NCBI GenBank assembly: GCA_963752855.1
Contig: CAVVZX010000056.1
Coordinates: 1 to 64,000 of the forward strand
Reading direction: 5' to 3'
DNA: 64,000 nt
Origin: DATJPW01 sp963752855
GTDB lineage: Bacteria > Desulfobacterota > Desulfomonilia > Desulfomonilales > Desulfomonilaceae
The notes under the pieces: model-generated
What the model saw: the letters and a program-made list of their open reading frames with translations, nothing else
What the model was told of the DNA's origin: nothing
The model's database searches: none
Shown here: in pieces, positions 1 to 8,326 of the stretch
Layout of the letters: every line of letters begins with the position of its first letter
Numbering within the stretch: the first letter of the stretch is position 1
Position numbers and translations under genes: made by a program

Positions 1-19
1 CGACCGGCACGGAGGCCGG
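1..19. repeat. Dispersed palindromic repeat, edge copy
   Basis: These bases match, as reverse complement, the GC-rich palindromic unit at 51791-51811 (core GACCGGCC...GGCCGGTC type). The unit is cut by the window edge. Bases 20-127 show no gene. No riboswitch could be recognised ahead of the ferredoxin gene. Confidence 0.45.
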
Positions 20-127
20 GCCCTATCAATGGTAGGGCTCGAAGTCACTGTGCGGGGCTGATGAAGTTCTATAGGTTTTTTACGATTCGATGGAGGCCCA
101 CGAACGGGTCCGAAAATGAGGTGTAAA

Positions 128-600
128 ATGGCTTCCAAAAACGTGTTATTAATTTTTAGATCCAACATCATCTACAAGCCTGTGATTTATAGGCTGGTCA
201 CGGACTTCGATCTGGTTTTCAATATACTCGAAGCGAAAATCCTGCCACGGCGAGAAGGCCGCATTCTGCTGGAATTACGGGGCGAAGAAGACGTCATACA
301 GCAGGGCATCAAGTGCCTGGAGGCTCAGCAGGTGGGGGTAGAGTACTTGCAGATAAGGTATGGAGAGAAGAAGAAAAATGCGTTCACTGCGGAGCTTGTC
401 CCGGGCTTTGTCCGACCGGGGCGTTGAGCCGCATACCGCCTGAAATGAAAGTTATTTTTGACATTGAAAAATGTGTCGCATGCGGTATCTGTGGACTGGT
501 CTGTCCATTTGGCGCCATGAAGGACATTACGCTTTCGACCCATTTGCTGAAGGACGAGCCGGCAACGAATAATTATGTGTCTCTAGGAGCCGACAAATGA
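128..600 (+). CDS. NIL-domain ferredoxin with two [4Fe-4S] motifs (frameshifted)
   Basis: The first ~75 residues resemble the ACT-like NIL domain (VLLIFRSN...KPVIYRLVTDF...). The C-terminal half carries two bacterial ferredoxin motifs, CVHCGACPGLCP and CVACGICGLVCP, each C-x2-C-x2-C-x3-C-P, enough for two [4Fe-4S] clusters. The two halves lie in different frames. Losing one base near 350 restores a continuous reading VEYL-ADKVWREEEKC. Start ATG 128 follows a GAGGTG ribosome site and is better than the in-frame ATG at 116. NIL-ferredoxins are small cytoplasmic electron carriers, often near methionine or metal genes; the partner here is unknown. The stop overlaps the next small gene by four bases, suggesting translational coupling. 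Confidence 0.85.
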
Positions 601-755
601 ATTCCAAGGCTTATCTGGCCATTGCAACACTGGTCGTTGTTTGGCTGTTTCAAGTGGGGGCGGAATCAGGATTGACATGGAACCGAAAGACGCAAAGCCT
701 CTTTCGCCGATTTAACTATCAATTATTGGTGGACATAAAATCGTCAAACATGTAA
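597..755 (+). CDS. Small membrane peptide coupled to the ferredoxin
   Basis: A 52-codon frame starts on the ATGA that ends the ferredoxin gene. Residues ~5-24 (AYLAIATLVVVWLFQVGAE) form one hydrophobic segment, followed by a basic stretch (WNRKTQSLFRRF). It could be a single-pass peptide or a signal peptide with a short mature part. No family is recognised. The stop-start overlap and downstream position suggest co-expression with the ferredoxin, possibly as a membrane anchor, but that is inference only. It is too short for certainty. Confidence 0.45.
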   Translation: MNSKAYLAIATLVVVWLFQVGAESGLTWNRKTQSLFRRFNYQLLVDIKSSNM

Positions 756-801
756 TTTCTTCATAATGCTTTGATTTAGGATTGTTACAAGAGGGGGCGT
801 C

Positions 802-1545
802 ATGAGGACCGGTAATCCAGCTCTTAGCGATCAAACCTTCCGTGCGGCGCCATACGCTGGCGAGCAAGAAGCCATGACCATCCAGGGGACGGTGAACAAG
901 ACCGGCTTATTGCTCCTGTGCGTAATATTGACGGCCGGATGGACGTGGCATCGATTCTTCCAGACATCAGACCCGGCTTCGGTCACACTATGGGTTACCG
1001 TGGGGGCAATCGGAGGGTTAATACTGGCCCTCATTACGGTCTTCAAGCAGACCTGGGCCCCGGTGACCGCGCCTATTTATGCGCTTCTTGAAGGCCTTTT
1101 CGTCGGCGGCGTCTCTTCCATTGCCGAGTCGCAATATCCCGGCATCGTAATCCAGGCTGTGGGATTGACTTTCGGCACGTTGGTGGCGCTCCTCGCGGCT
1201 TATTCGTCGGGTTTGATCAAGGCCACCGAGAACTTCAAACTCGGCGTGGTGGCCGCCACCGGAGGGATCTTCCTTGTATACATGGTGTCCCTGGTTCTCG
1301 GGTTGTTCGGTATACGTGTCCCTTATATCTATGAAAGCGGGCTCTTTGGCATAGGATTTTCTCTGTTCGTGGTGGTTGTGGCCGCTCTGAACTTGGTCCT
1401 GGATTTCGATTTCATTGAGCAGGGCGCTCGAAGCGGGGCGCCGAAATACATGGAGTGGTACGGAGCGTTCGGCCTCATGGTCACGCTGATTTGGCTCTAT
1501 ATAGAGATCCTTAGACTCTTGATAAAATTGCGAAGCAGAGATTGA
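802..1545 (+). CDS. Bax inhibitor-1/YccA-like membrane protein
   Basis: A 247-residue integral membrane protein with about seven hydrophobic segments, including LLLLCVILTAGWTWHRFF and VGAIGGLILALITVF. The stretch APIYALLEGLFVGGVSSIAE and the later DFDFIEQGA are typical of the bacterial Bax1-I/YccA family with the conserved acidic residues. Family members act as inner-membrane proteins implicated in proton-linked calcium leak or protease regulation; the role in this organism is not known. The start has a purine-rich ribosome site (GAGGGGG) about four bases upstream. It stands alone between the ferredoxin pair and the VapBC module on the other strand. Confidence 0.88.
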   Translation: MRTGNPALSDQTFRAAPYAGEQEAMTIQGTVNKTGLLLLCVILTAGWTWHRFFQTSDPASVTLWVTVGAIGGLILALITVFKQTWAPVTAPIYALLEGLFVGGVSSIAESQYPGIVIQAVGLTFGTLVALLAAYSSGLIKATENFKLGVVAATGGIFLVYMVSLVLGLFGIRVPYIYESGLFGIGFSLFVVVVAALNLVLDFDFIEQGARSGAPKYMEWYGAFGLMVTLIWLYIEILRLLIKLRSRD

Positions 1546-1576
1546 GGGCCGGGACGATCCGCTATCCGACACGGTG

Positions 1577-2011
1577 TCAATGAATTAGTGGATTGCACAC
1601 TTGCAGTCCGGCAAAGCGGCTGAAATCACGGTCGGCCGTCCACAACTCAGTTACCCCATGCAATCGGCACAGTGCGGCTACTCTACAATCGTGTACCTGC
1701 GGACCTGTTATTTGTCCAATCTGGAGCATGGATCGCAGTTGCAGCCAATAATCTGCAAGTTCGGACAAAAGAACAAGGCTTGGTGATTCCAGCCAGGCTT
1801 CTATCTGGTCAATAGCATTCTCCAACGGTGTAGGAGGACCATAGATCCGGGGGTGAGTGACGATAGCCAGGAATTCGTGAACACACGGCCATGGTATTGC
1901 CCACGGAGCACGACCTTCTGCAAGCGCCGTCACTCGATCCAAGGCCACAGCGTGCCAGGGCGAATCTTCACGGTGTGCATATACGAGAATGTTTGTGTCG
2001 AGGGCAATCAT
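1577..2011 (-). CDS. vapC: VapC-type PIN-domain toxin
   Basis: A 144-residue PIN-domain protein. The N-terminal MIALDTNILVYA carries the first catalytic Asp. HDCRVAALCRLHGVTELWTADRDF carries the late acidic residues that, with the first Asp and a central Glu (VHEFLAIV), form the Mg-dependent RNase site. VapC toxins cleave tRNA or rRNA. The gene overlaps the upstream antitoxin gene by four bases (ATGA), the usual antitoxin-first arrangement. All core acidic positions are present, so the toxin looks intact. Confidence 0.93.
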   Translation of the reverse strand: MIALDTNILVYAHREDSPWHAVALDRVTALAEGRAPWAIPWPCVHEFLAIVTHPRIYGPPTPLENAIDQIEAWLESPSLVLLSELADYWLQLRSMLQIGQITGPQVHDCRVAALCRLHGVTELWTADRDFSRFAGLQVCNPLIH

Positions 2012-2265
2012 CCGCCCCGTCCTTCATAGATCTTTTCCCGAATCTGCTCCCAGGAAGCCCCGGCGAGATGTGGCTGTAGCCCTTTCCCCTTGAAGGATGC
2101 TTTTCGAAGCCGGAATGCGCTACGCCGGTTCCGTTTTGCGAGAATCAGACGGAGGCCTTCTTCGACGAGCGCCTTCAGTGTTGTTTTCTCCTTGGCAGCC
2201 AGTTTACGGGCTTCTTCAAAAAGGCTGTCGGGTATCTGTATGGTTGTCTTCATATGGCTAGCCAT
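2008..2265 (-). CDS. vapB: VapB-like ribbon-helix-helix antitoxin
   Basis: An 85-residue protein. The N-terminal part MKTTIQIPDSLFEEARKLA reads as a ribbon-helix-helix DNA-binding domain of the type II antitoxin class. The basic C-terminal tail (RNRRSAFRLRKASFKGKG) would wrap the toxin. Two starts are possible: ATG 2265 (adds MASH) and ATG 2253 (starts at MKTT). The second fits the family better, although neither has a clear ribosome site. A perfect 16-bp palindrome covers both starts. It precedes and overlaps vapC by four bases. Confidence 0.88.
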   Translation of the reverse strand: MASHMKTTIQIPDSLFEEARKLAAKEKTTLKALVEEGLRLILAKRNRRSAFRLRKASFKGKGLQPHLAGASWEQIREKIYEGRGG

Positions 2266-2267
2266 AT
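2252..2267. promoter_or_regulatory. Perfect palindrome over the vapB start, likely autoregulatory operator
   Basis: ATATGGCTAGCCATAT reads identically on both strands and spans both candidate start codons of the antitoxin gene. Type II antitoxins of the ribbon-helix-helix class bind such inverted repeats to repress their own operon. The palindrome is seen directly; the operator role is inferred from position. Confidence 0.5.
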
Positions 2268-2310
2268 CATGAAGTAGGGCAATATGTCAAACGTGAGTTT
2301 CTCATCGAAT

Positions 2311-2754
2311 TCAAAAATGGCTGGGCAAAACATGTCTTATCGAATTTGGCTGATTGACAAATTTCTTATACTCTCCGCCTGCCCAGTCCATTGCGTCTTT
2401 CTGGTTCTCGAAGAACTCATTAATGAAGCTTAATTTCCTGAGAGACCTGCTGATGTCGATAGCCATTTTCTGTATTTCGGTCATCCCCACAACTGCGCTG
2501 GCAATAAAAGTACCGTCCATAGCTTCTTGGATTTTGACTATATATTGCGCAGAGTCTTCGGTTAAAAGACAGTTTTTGAATAAATATACTATCACGCAGT
2601 CTCGTCTGCCTATTGCTTTTGGGATAACAGCTTTTGCACCCTCTTTCATCGCTTCCGTAAGTTCCCGTCCCTTCATTCCTGAAAGATCGACGACGAAGAT
2701 TTCAACCCCCTTGTGCCCAATTATTTTCGCTGTTCCGCCTAATTCCTGCTCCAT
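2311..2754 (-). CDS. STAS/SpoIIAA-like protein, copy 1
   Basis: A 147-residue cytoplasmic protein. Its core, GHKGVEIFVVDLSGMKGRE, has the strand-strand-helix look of STAS/SpoIIAA-like domains, followed by RRDCVIVYLFKNC and GTFIASAVVGMTEIQK. No enzyme motif is visible. Close relatives lie at 10992-11408 and 11583-11996, with a fragment at 10622-10830, so this is a local paralogue family. The start ATG 2754 (MEQELGG) follows a run of seven G on the coding strand. The function is unknown. Anti-sigma or signalling partner roles are typical of STAS folds, and sensor kinases are close by, but the link is unproven. Confidence 0.7.
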   Translation of the reverse strand: MEQELGGTAKIIGHKGVEIFVVDLSGMKGRELTEAMKEGAKAVIPKAIGRRDCVIVYLFKNCLLTEDSAQYIVKIQEAMDGTFIASAVVGMTEIQKMAIDISRSLRKLSFINEFFENQKDAMDWAGGEYKKFVNQPNSIRHVLPSHF

Positions 2755-2823
2755 AACAATCCCCCCCATTTCTTGGATCTCAAAAGGCTATTTTATTCCA
2801 TTTTCTTACAAGCAGCGTGAGCA

Positions 2824-3276
2824 TTACTTGACGTAATATCCCGCACCAATGTAAATATCTGCGTTCGGCACCTTCTTAACGTATGTTTTTTTGAGTGTGG
2901 GCGATTTTTCGGTTGGCCTCAGCCACGAATATTCAACCCATCCTTGGCCTTGTTCCTTGGCAACCTTTATAAATTCCTGCACGATAAATTTCCCTTTGGC
3001 GTCCTGCAGCTCCCACGCATCGTTCCCCCGCAAATCCTCTTGCACCGGATGCGCCAACATTTGGCCTTTGAAGTCACAAGCGAAACAATATAGCGCACCC
3101 CTTCTCAGCGGACCCATTGTGGCGTTCACGTTTGTAACGCCGACATCCTTGCCCTTTGTCTGGAATATCTCTACCGCTTTGTTAACCAAGTCCATCACCC
3201 TCTCACTGTCTGAATCAGCGTACCCTGGGCAAACCCATAAAACCCCAATCAGCAATAGAGCGGCAAATTTCTTCAT
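2824..3276 (-). CDS. Secreted single-Cache-domain protein
   Basis: A 150-residue protein with a clear signal peptide (MKKFAALLLIGVLWVCPGYA). The mature part resembles a stand-alone Cache domain: KAVEIFQTKGKD, LYCFACDFKGQMLAHP, WVEYSWLRPTEK and the closing ADIYIGAGYYV are typical of the small-molecule-binding Cache fold. There are no membrane segments beyond the signal. It probably binds a small ligand in the periplasm and may report to one of the nearby kinases. The start at 3276 has GGGGAGG six bases upstream. An upstream in-frame ATG at 3291 would place that site inside the gene and is rejected. Confidence 0.85.
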   Translation of the reverse strand: MKKFAALLLIGVLWVCPGYADSDSERVMDLVNKAVEIFQTKGKDVGVTNVNATMGPLRRGALYCFACDFKGQMLAHPVQEDLRGNDAWELQDAKGKFIVQEFIKVAKEQGQGWVEYSWLRPTEKSPTLKKTYVKKVPNADIYIGAGYYVK

Positions 3277-3549
3277 ATTAATCCTCCCCAAACTTTCATT
3301 CTAGCCGTGAAGCTCTCCCCACTAAAGCAACTGTCATGCCAATGGGCTGATTGCGTTAGAAATTTACCCTGGTTTAATTGGCATAACTATTGCGATAACC
3401 AAAACTGGAGGAGCAATTTAACTGAATAGTTTCCTCAATTCGAAAAAATGAGCCATTTCGACCCATTGATTCTGACAGAGCGAGCCTGATCGACTCTTGG
3501 ATAACCTCAAGGAGGGTATTTTCATTCCGATTGCCTTGACGAGCTGTAT

Positions 3550-4737
3550 TTAAGGAATATTCAGTCGGACCGGCAACTGCTCTAGACCTGTACCCTTCAA
3601 ATAGGCTCCGGCCAAATTGGTTCCTGTCAAAATTGCCTGAAACAGATTGGCTCCGGACAAGTTAGCTCCTGCAAGATTGGCATTAGTCAGATTAGCCTCG
3701 GACAGATTTGCCTCGGCCAAGAACGCCCAAACACCGTGGACCATGTTCATGTTGCATTCCGAGAGATTCGCTTTCGCAAGATTAGTCTTGTACAGGATCG
3801 TTCCGTGCAGGTTTGCTGAGACCAGATCGGCCCCATTCAGTTGAGCGCCTGTGAAATCGACTCCCACTAGATTAGCTCCCGCTAGTTTGGCCCCGCAGAG
3901 CCGCGCTCCCGAAAGATCTATCCCTCGCAGGTAACATCCACCTAGATCACAATTCCCGAGATCAATGCCCGACGCAGCCGCCATCTGCACCAAAGCCGCA
4001 AATGAAGTGGCTTCGTGGGAGAAAATGACCTCGTTGGAATATCTGTGACGGATACGAAATTCGTTGATGAATATTGGTAGCCTGAGGTCGAGCTCCCTCT
4101 GAGTTATGAGATTCTTGCAAACAAGTTCGTCCAAGAAGACGTCAAGCTGCGTGTCGGAAATATTGTATTTCTCTTTTAGAGCGTCTCGACTTGTGCCGGT
4201 CTTTATTACGTCCAAAATCTCTGTGGAAGCGACGCCGGGTCCGGCGGAATCAACGGCAAAAGGTTCCCCAGCCTGCTCATCTAACAGCAAGCTGGTTTGA
4301 CGACCAGAGACCCTCTCATCAAGTTCGGATTGACTTATTAGTTTTGCTGTTAATAGTTTTATAAATAGGCTTTGCAGACCTTTGACGCTAAGGCGATATT
4401 TTTTCATCAAAGCTGTATCAGACATTCCGGACCTAATGCAATTCAGGGCTTCCTCAGCATTGATCAAGAGTTTTTTAATTTGTGGGTCCGGCCACTTTCC
4501 GCGGTAAGGGTCTATTACCACCGTGCCGCAAGCAAGTGACATCCGCTCTTCCAACTCTGAGCGCTGCAACAGCCCGGAAGCTACCAATTGATTGAATAGT
4601 ATGTGAAGCCCTTTGAGACTGATGTTGAATTTCTCCATCAGAGAGGCGTCATCTATCCCCGATCGGATACTCTGAACGGCTTCGATTGCTTTGATAACAA
4701 CAGTTCGCATCGCATTACCACTGGGGTGTAAGACCAT
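3550..4737 (-). CDS. Triple HTH-like domain plus pentapeptide-repeat protein
   Basis: A 395-residue protein with two parts. Residues ~13-222 hold three copies of a ~50-residue helical module with the pattern IRSGxxDxxLMxKYxLSxxxLxxLFxxLVxxxLΦxxxELxxR. This looks helix-turn-helix-like, with LMEKFNISLKGLHILFNQL as the clearest copy. Residues ~245-385 are about 25 pentapeptide repeats (GANLSGANL, EANLTNANLAGANL), which fold as a quadrilateral beta-helix. Between them is a short RHRYSNEVIF segment. The same helical module occurs alone in the gene at 7267-7635. It sits 11 bases downstream of the hybrid kinase gene, so the two are probably co-transcribed. No signal peptide is seen; the function is unknown. 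Confidence 0.8.
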   Translation of the reverse strand: MVLHPSGNAMRTVVIKAIEAVQSIRSGIDDASLMEKFNISLKGLHILFNQLVASGLLQRSELEERMSLACGTVVIDPYRGKWPDPQIKKLLINAEEALNCIRSGMSDTALMKKYRLSVKGLQSLFIKLLTAKLISQSELDERVSGRQTSLLLDEQAGEPFAVDSAGPGVASTEILDVIKTGTSRDALKEKYNISDTQLDVFLDELVCKNLITQRELDLRLPIFINEFRIRHRYSNEVIFSHEATSFAALVQMAAASGIDLGNCDLGGCYLRGIDLSGARLCGAKLAGANLVGVDFTGAQLNGADLVSANLHGTILYKTNLAKANLSECNMNMVHGVWAFLAEANLSEANLTNANLAGANLSGANLFQAILTGTNLAGAYLKGTGLEQLPVRLNIP

Positions 4738-4748
4738 TGTCCGAGTGA

Positions 4749-6500
4749 TTACACCTTATTCTCCACATGTTTAACTAGCTCCTGAATAACATGCATGGCC
4801 TGCGATATATTTATAGGTTTGGTTATGATTTTATCTACTCCCGTGGACTTCATCTTCTCGATCTCTCTTATCTGGTCTCCCCATCCTGTCAGCAGTGCAA
4901 ACGGCGTCTTTGGAACTCCTCTATCGAGGCAAGCTTTCATGACCTGTCTGCTGACATCCCAGCCGGTCATGTCCGGCATGCCGAGATCACAAACCACCAC
5001 GTCGATAGTCTCGCGCATGAAGAGTTCAACTCCTTCTCGGCCGGAACGAGCCGCGTGAACCGTGTGGTTGAATAACCTGAGCCCTTCAGCCAGCGAATTC
5101 AGGACCGCTTCGACATCATCTATCACGAGGATTTTGAGAGGCTGTTCGCTGGTTGGAGAGGGCGCAATCGAAAAGGCCTTTGGAAGTTTTTTCGTCCTCG
5201 GGAGTGTGACCGTGAAGACACTCCCTTTGCCTTCGACAGTTTCAACTGAGATATCACCTCCATGACTGTTAACAATGGCCCGAGCCGTTGCTAGTCCCAA
5301 GCCCGCTCCTGCCGTTACCTTTGTAGTGCAGAAAGGAATGAACAATTTGCCGAGCATATCTTTAGAGATTCCTTTCCCATTATCACGAACCTGGAGGATT
5401 ACCTCATTGATTCCGGTCCAACACTTTACCTCAATGAGCCCTCCATTTGGCAAAGCCTCGGTAGCGTTCTTGATCAGATTTACGACTACCTCGAAAATCT
5501 CGTTTTTCTTTCCTGAGACTAGGCACTTATCTTTCAGATGCACATCCAGGTCCACCCGGATGCCTTGCTTCTCGGGGAGCGTCTTCCACCAAGCCTTGGT
5601 CAATTCGACCCCCGGCCGGACCACGTCGCGCAAATCAAAGACTTCATGGGCAACAGTTCCTTGATCATCCCGGATGCTTGTGAAACTTTGCAACCGTCTC
5701 ACCGTTTCTGCGCCAAACTCGGCGCTTTCGATAATCTGCCCAAGGGCTTCCTCGGCTTTTGTATGATTGCCGGATTTGATATTCAGTAACGCGACTTGGG
5801 CGCTACTAAGGACTATCTGAAGCGTGTTGTTGAAATTGTGGGCCGTTCCACTAGCAAGCTCACCAACTACCTTTAGACGTTCAGACTGGAGCCACAGCGC
5901 TTCCGCTCTCTCTCGATCGACAATCTCCTTTTGAAGTCTCTCATTCATAGTCTTAAGCTCGGCTGTACGTTCCTGCACAGTTTTTTCAAGCTCTTCACTG
6001 TGCCTCTTATTCGCCTCCAAGAGCTGCTTGTCCACCGTCAAGTCTTCAATCAGAACCAGCACGAATCTCTCACTCCCTACTCTTATTGATCGAAAGGTCA
6101 TCCGCGCCCATATTTTTCGATCACCTATTTCCAGGGTCGCTTGTGCAACCCGAGATTTTCTCCGCTCAAATACCTCTTCTAAAAGCGCCTGAGCCCTCTG
6201 ACCGGGAGAGTCTCCTGGGAAGAGTTCCCAGAATGGGCAAAATACTATCTCACCGTAATTTTCGGCTATTCTTCCCCAAGCCTGATTAGCCAGAATAATT
6301 CGATAAGATATATCAATCAGCAAAACGGGAATCGGAAGAGCCTGGAGGACTTTGCCAAAGGTTGTTCTCCAGATTCCACTACTGATGTCAAAGCTGCCGG
6401 TGGAAGTCAGGTCCTTTGTGAACAGGGAAGTAAGGTCAATGGTCTGCGTATAATTCTCGCCCAATGGACCGCCTACCGAGTTCCCGTTCTTGTTTCCCAT
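4749..6500 (-). CDS. Hybrid sensor histidine kinase (PAS-HK-receiver)
   Basis: A 583-residue cytosolic kinase. Order: a short N-terminal motif DLTSLFTKDLTSTGSFD (~22-38), a PAS domain (~45-165), a coiled coil (ANKRHSEELEKTVQERTAEL), the H box GELASGTAHNFNNTLQ with the phospho-accepting His, the N box NLIKNATEALPNGG, the G boxes DNGKGIS and GAGLGLATARAI, then a receiver domain (~455-575) with KILVIDDVEAV, the phospho-acceptor in VVCDLGMPD and the Lys in IITKPI. There are no membrane segments, so it senses an internal signal. The same N-terminal motif and PAS type occur in the broken kinase at 8327-10488; the two are paralogues. It shares an operon with the pentapeptide protein just downstream. 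Confidence 0.95.
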   Translation of the reverse strand: MGNKNGNSVGGPLGENYTQTIDLTSLFTKDLTSTGSFDISSGIWRTTFGKVLQALPIPVLLIDISYRIILANQAWGRIAENYGEIVFCPFWELFPGDSPGQRAQALLEEVFERRKSRVAQATLEIGDRKIWARMTFRSIRVGSERFVLVLIEDLTVDKQLLEANKRHSEELEKTVQERTAELKTMNERLQKEIVDRERAEALWLQSERLKVVGELASGTAHNFNNTLQIVLSSAQVALLNIKSGNHTKAEEALGQIIESAEFGAETVRRLQSFTSIRDDQGTVAHEVFDLRDVVRPGVELTKAWWKTLPEKQGIRVDLDVHLKDKCLVSGKKNEIFEVVVNLIKNATEALPNGGLIEVKCWTGINEVILQVRDNGKGISKDMLGKLFIPFCTTKVTAGAGLGLATARAIVNSHGGDISVETVEGKGSVFTVTLPRTKKLPKAFSIAPSPTSEQPLKILVIDDVEAVLNSLAEGLRLFNHTVHAARSGREGVELFMRETIDVVVCDLGMPDMTGWDVSRQVMKACLDRGVPKTPFALLTGWGDQIREIEKMKSTGVDKIITKPINISQAMHVIQELVKHVENKV

Positions 6501-6635
6501 CGAGTCTGCCCCCCTACTGCTAGCTTACCAACAGAAAGGTGGATGATTTCTCTGCTTCATTCATAGCTTTGGAATTAATGACGCCGTGAACGCTTTCCCG
6601 CTGCAACTGAACAGATGGCGCGCCGCGCCATGCTA

Positions 6636-7079
6636 TCAAGAAAATCCGTCAAAGACAGTCCCCGTTGGGAAGAAGATTCGCCGGTACCAGAGCAGGATCA
6701 ATGCCTTCCTGAATCCTCTTATTGCGCTCACACGCTTGTCCATTGGACCGGAAACAGAATCGCGTCGCCCAAAATATTTTAGAATCGAGTCTTGAAAGCG
6801 GGCGAACATTGTCATGCAGTCTTGAATCCAAATGCAATCTTCCTCGCCCCGGCTGTCAAAGGTCCTGGCTGAATAGTCCGCCCCCTCCAAGACCAGACCA
6901 TTGGGCAGCATGGTCGACGGTATCTCCACAGGGCTCTTCCCGGCCTGTCTGAGTTTCTTTCTCTGACAGGCGACCCCGTGACGATTGAGACAGTAGTGTT
7001 GAAGCCAAATGTTCTTGGCGCCCTCATGCTTGAATCGGGCGAATATAGGGCACTTTTCCACGAATTCGCAATTTTCCAT
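6636..7079 (-). CDS. Small Cys-containing protein of unknown function
   Basis: A 147-residue protein starting MENCEFVEKCPIF. Cysteines at ~4, 10, 30 and 38 in the first 40 residues (CEFVEKCP...YCLNRHGVAC) could form a metal site. Later Cys residues sit in DCIWIQDC. There is no signal peptide or membrane segment and no family is recognised. The central coding segment (6908-6984) is duplicated at 11475-11551 as a gene fragment between STAS-like genes, so the family has been copied locally. The C-terminal ~30 residues are less protein-like, and an unseen frameshift there is possible. The start has GGAGG on the coding strand a few bases upstream. Confidence 0.6.
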   Translation of the reverse strand: MENCEFVEKCPIFARFKHEGAKNIWLQHYCLNRHGVACQRKKLRQAGKSPVEIPSTMLPNGLVLEGADYSARTFDSRGEEDCIWIQDCMTMFARFQDSILKYFGRRDSVSGPMDKRVSAIRGFRKALILLWYRRIFFPTGTVFDGFS

Positions 7080-7266
7080 GATTTCCCCTCCTAACAGCAG
7101 CGAAAAATTCGATCTTGCCTTGCCTCCTTCACGAACATGAATTTGAAGTTCAGCGCCTCCTATAATAATTACGTGTCGATTGCGCGTTTGCTATACCATT
7201 GCTGTGGTAAAAAAAATGAATAAAGTTTGTCGGCGCCAATCATCAGCGGGATCTTCTCACTTCTGA

Positions 7267-7635
7267 TTAGCCTGTGCGTGCAAGTTTAGAAACGAGGCCA
7301 CGAGCGACCTTGCCCAAGGTTTTGACCTTCTCCGTAATAGTGATTTCGGACGGCGCCTCAAAGTCGCGGGGCGGTGCGACTTCTTCGGGATTGTGCAATT
7401 CCTGAACAGCGCCCCGAATCTCCGCGAAGGCCTTGGTTATGGCGCTGTCGTCCAGAGACGTCCGCATGAAGAGTTCCATTTCGTCTATCGCTCCGGCATC
7501 TACCAATTTTTGCAACACTCTGTGGAGCTGATTATCCGACAGGCTATATTTTTCCATAAGCTGCCCATCGCCCATACCATGGCGAAGGTCTCTTATAAAA
7601 GGCTTGGCTTTGATTTCCCGTTTTGGAGTAGTCAT
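7267..7635 (-). CDS. Single HTH-like module protein
   Basis: A ~122-residue protein. Residues ~10-60 (LRHGMGDGQLMEKYSLSD, then LQKLVDAGAIDEMELFMR) match the repeated helical module of the pentapeptide protein at 3550-4737: a D-x2-L-M-x-K-Y-x-L-S core and a closing E-L-x-x-R. The remainder is a charged linker and a short basic C-terminal helix (GKVARGLVSKLARTG). It may be a small DNA- or protein-binding regulator. The start is ATG 7635 with a GAGGGGG stretch upstream; the TTG at 7638 is less likely. It stands alone, with a 690-base gap upstream. Confidence 0.65.
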   Translation of the reverse strand: MTTPKREIKAKPFIRDLRHGMGDGQLMEKYSLSDNQLHRVLQKLVDAGAIDEMELFMRTSLDDSAITKAFAEIRGAVQELHNPEEVAPPRDFEAPSEITITEKVKTLGKVARGLVSKLARTG

Positions 7636-8326
7636 CAAGATATTAACCCCCTCTTCAGCCTCATTACAATAGCTAGCCTGTATTTGAAATTAAGATGGAA
7701 AAAGTCTTTTGGCGCTATCCTTACGGGCTGTTTCAAGCCCTCTCTCGACGGCGAATGGAATTTGGCCAGCCAGCAAAATCTTAGGTTGTCCGCTAATCGG
7801 ATGCATTTTTGGCGCTGCATCGGGGACTATTCAGTGGGAAACTAGTGGAATAGCGGGCCAAGAGTAGTTTTCCGGCATAATATAGAATTTGGCCGAAACC
7901 CAGAAAGAGTTGGTGTGAGCGAGTCGATATGACTCACAAGCAGACTCTCAATTTGGAAAAAGCTTGGTTACTCATCTAGTTAATGTCTTAGCTAAAGAGC
8001 CATTCAGGCTCGCGTGAGCCATTGTGACACCTTGGGTCTGATCCCCGTTTGTCTCTCCGAAAGTATAATGACCTGAAAGTTAAGCAGGATTTTGCTCAAA
8101 AACTCATCTCATCATTTCAGCACAGTTTCTTGCTAGGTTAACCAGAAAGTGACGGCGTCTACACGACACAGGCTTGCCGTGTAAGCCAAAGGGCAAGATG
8201 GTCCAGGAAAGCGCCAAAGGTCTGCGCCTGAAGTTTCAGGCCGTGGCTTTAGATTTGGCAATGCAGTGACGGACGAGCCATAGGGCTGCTACAGAAACCA
8301 TTGCTGAGATCATGGGGTAGGACGTA
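7636..8326. other. Gene-poor stretch ahead of the broken kinase
   Basis: About 690 bases without a convincing gene. The short frames here lack ribosome sites and family resemblance. The only structure found is the repeat copy at 7910-8000. A promoter for the kinase at 8327 should lie in this stretch, but no good -35/-10 pair was identified. Confidence 0.5.
7910..8000. repeat. Long repeat with GAGTC/GACTC hairpin, copy A
   Basis: About 90 bases are shared, at roughly 80% identity by eye, with 13554-13644 in the same orientation. Each copy starts GTGxGAGCGAGTCGAxxTGACTCACAA, in which GAGTC and GACTC can pair, followed by AATTTGxAAAAAGCTxGGT. Both copies are in intergenic DNA. They could be a dispersed element, a small RNA gene or a binding site; the sequence does not decide. 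Confidence 0.6.

Noticed and set aside
1..115. A possible riboswitch before the NIL-ferredoxin gene, as the family is sometimes linked to methionine control.
   Set aside because: No SAM or cobalamin riboswitch core could be recognised, and the upstream part is cut by the window edge.
3378..3393. A sigma-54-like motif TTGGCA-N6-TTGC with correct spacing on the plus strand.
   Set aside because: It points rightward into the 3' end of a minus-strand gene and no plus-strand gene or start follows, so chance is more likely.
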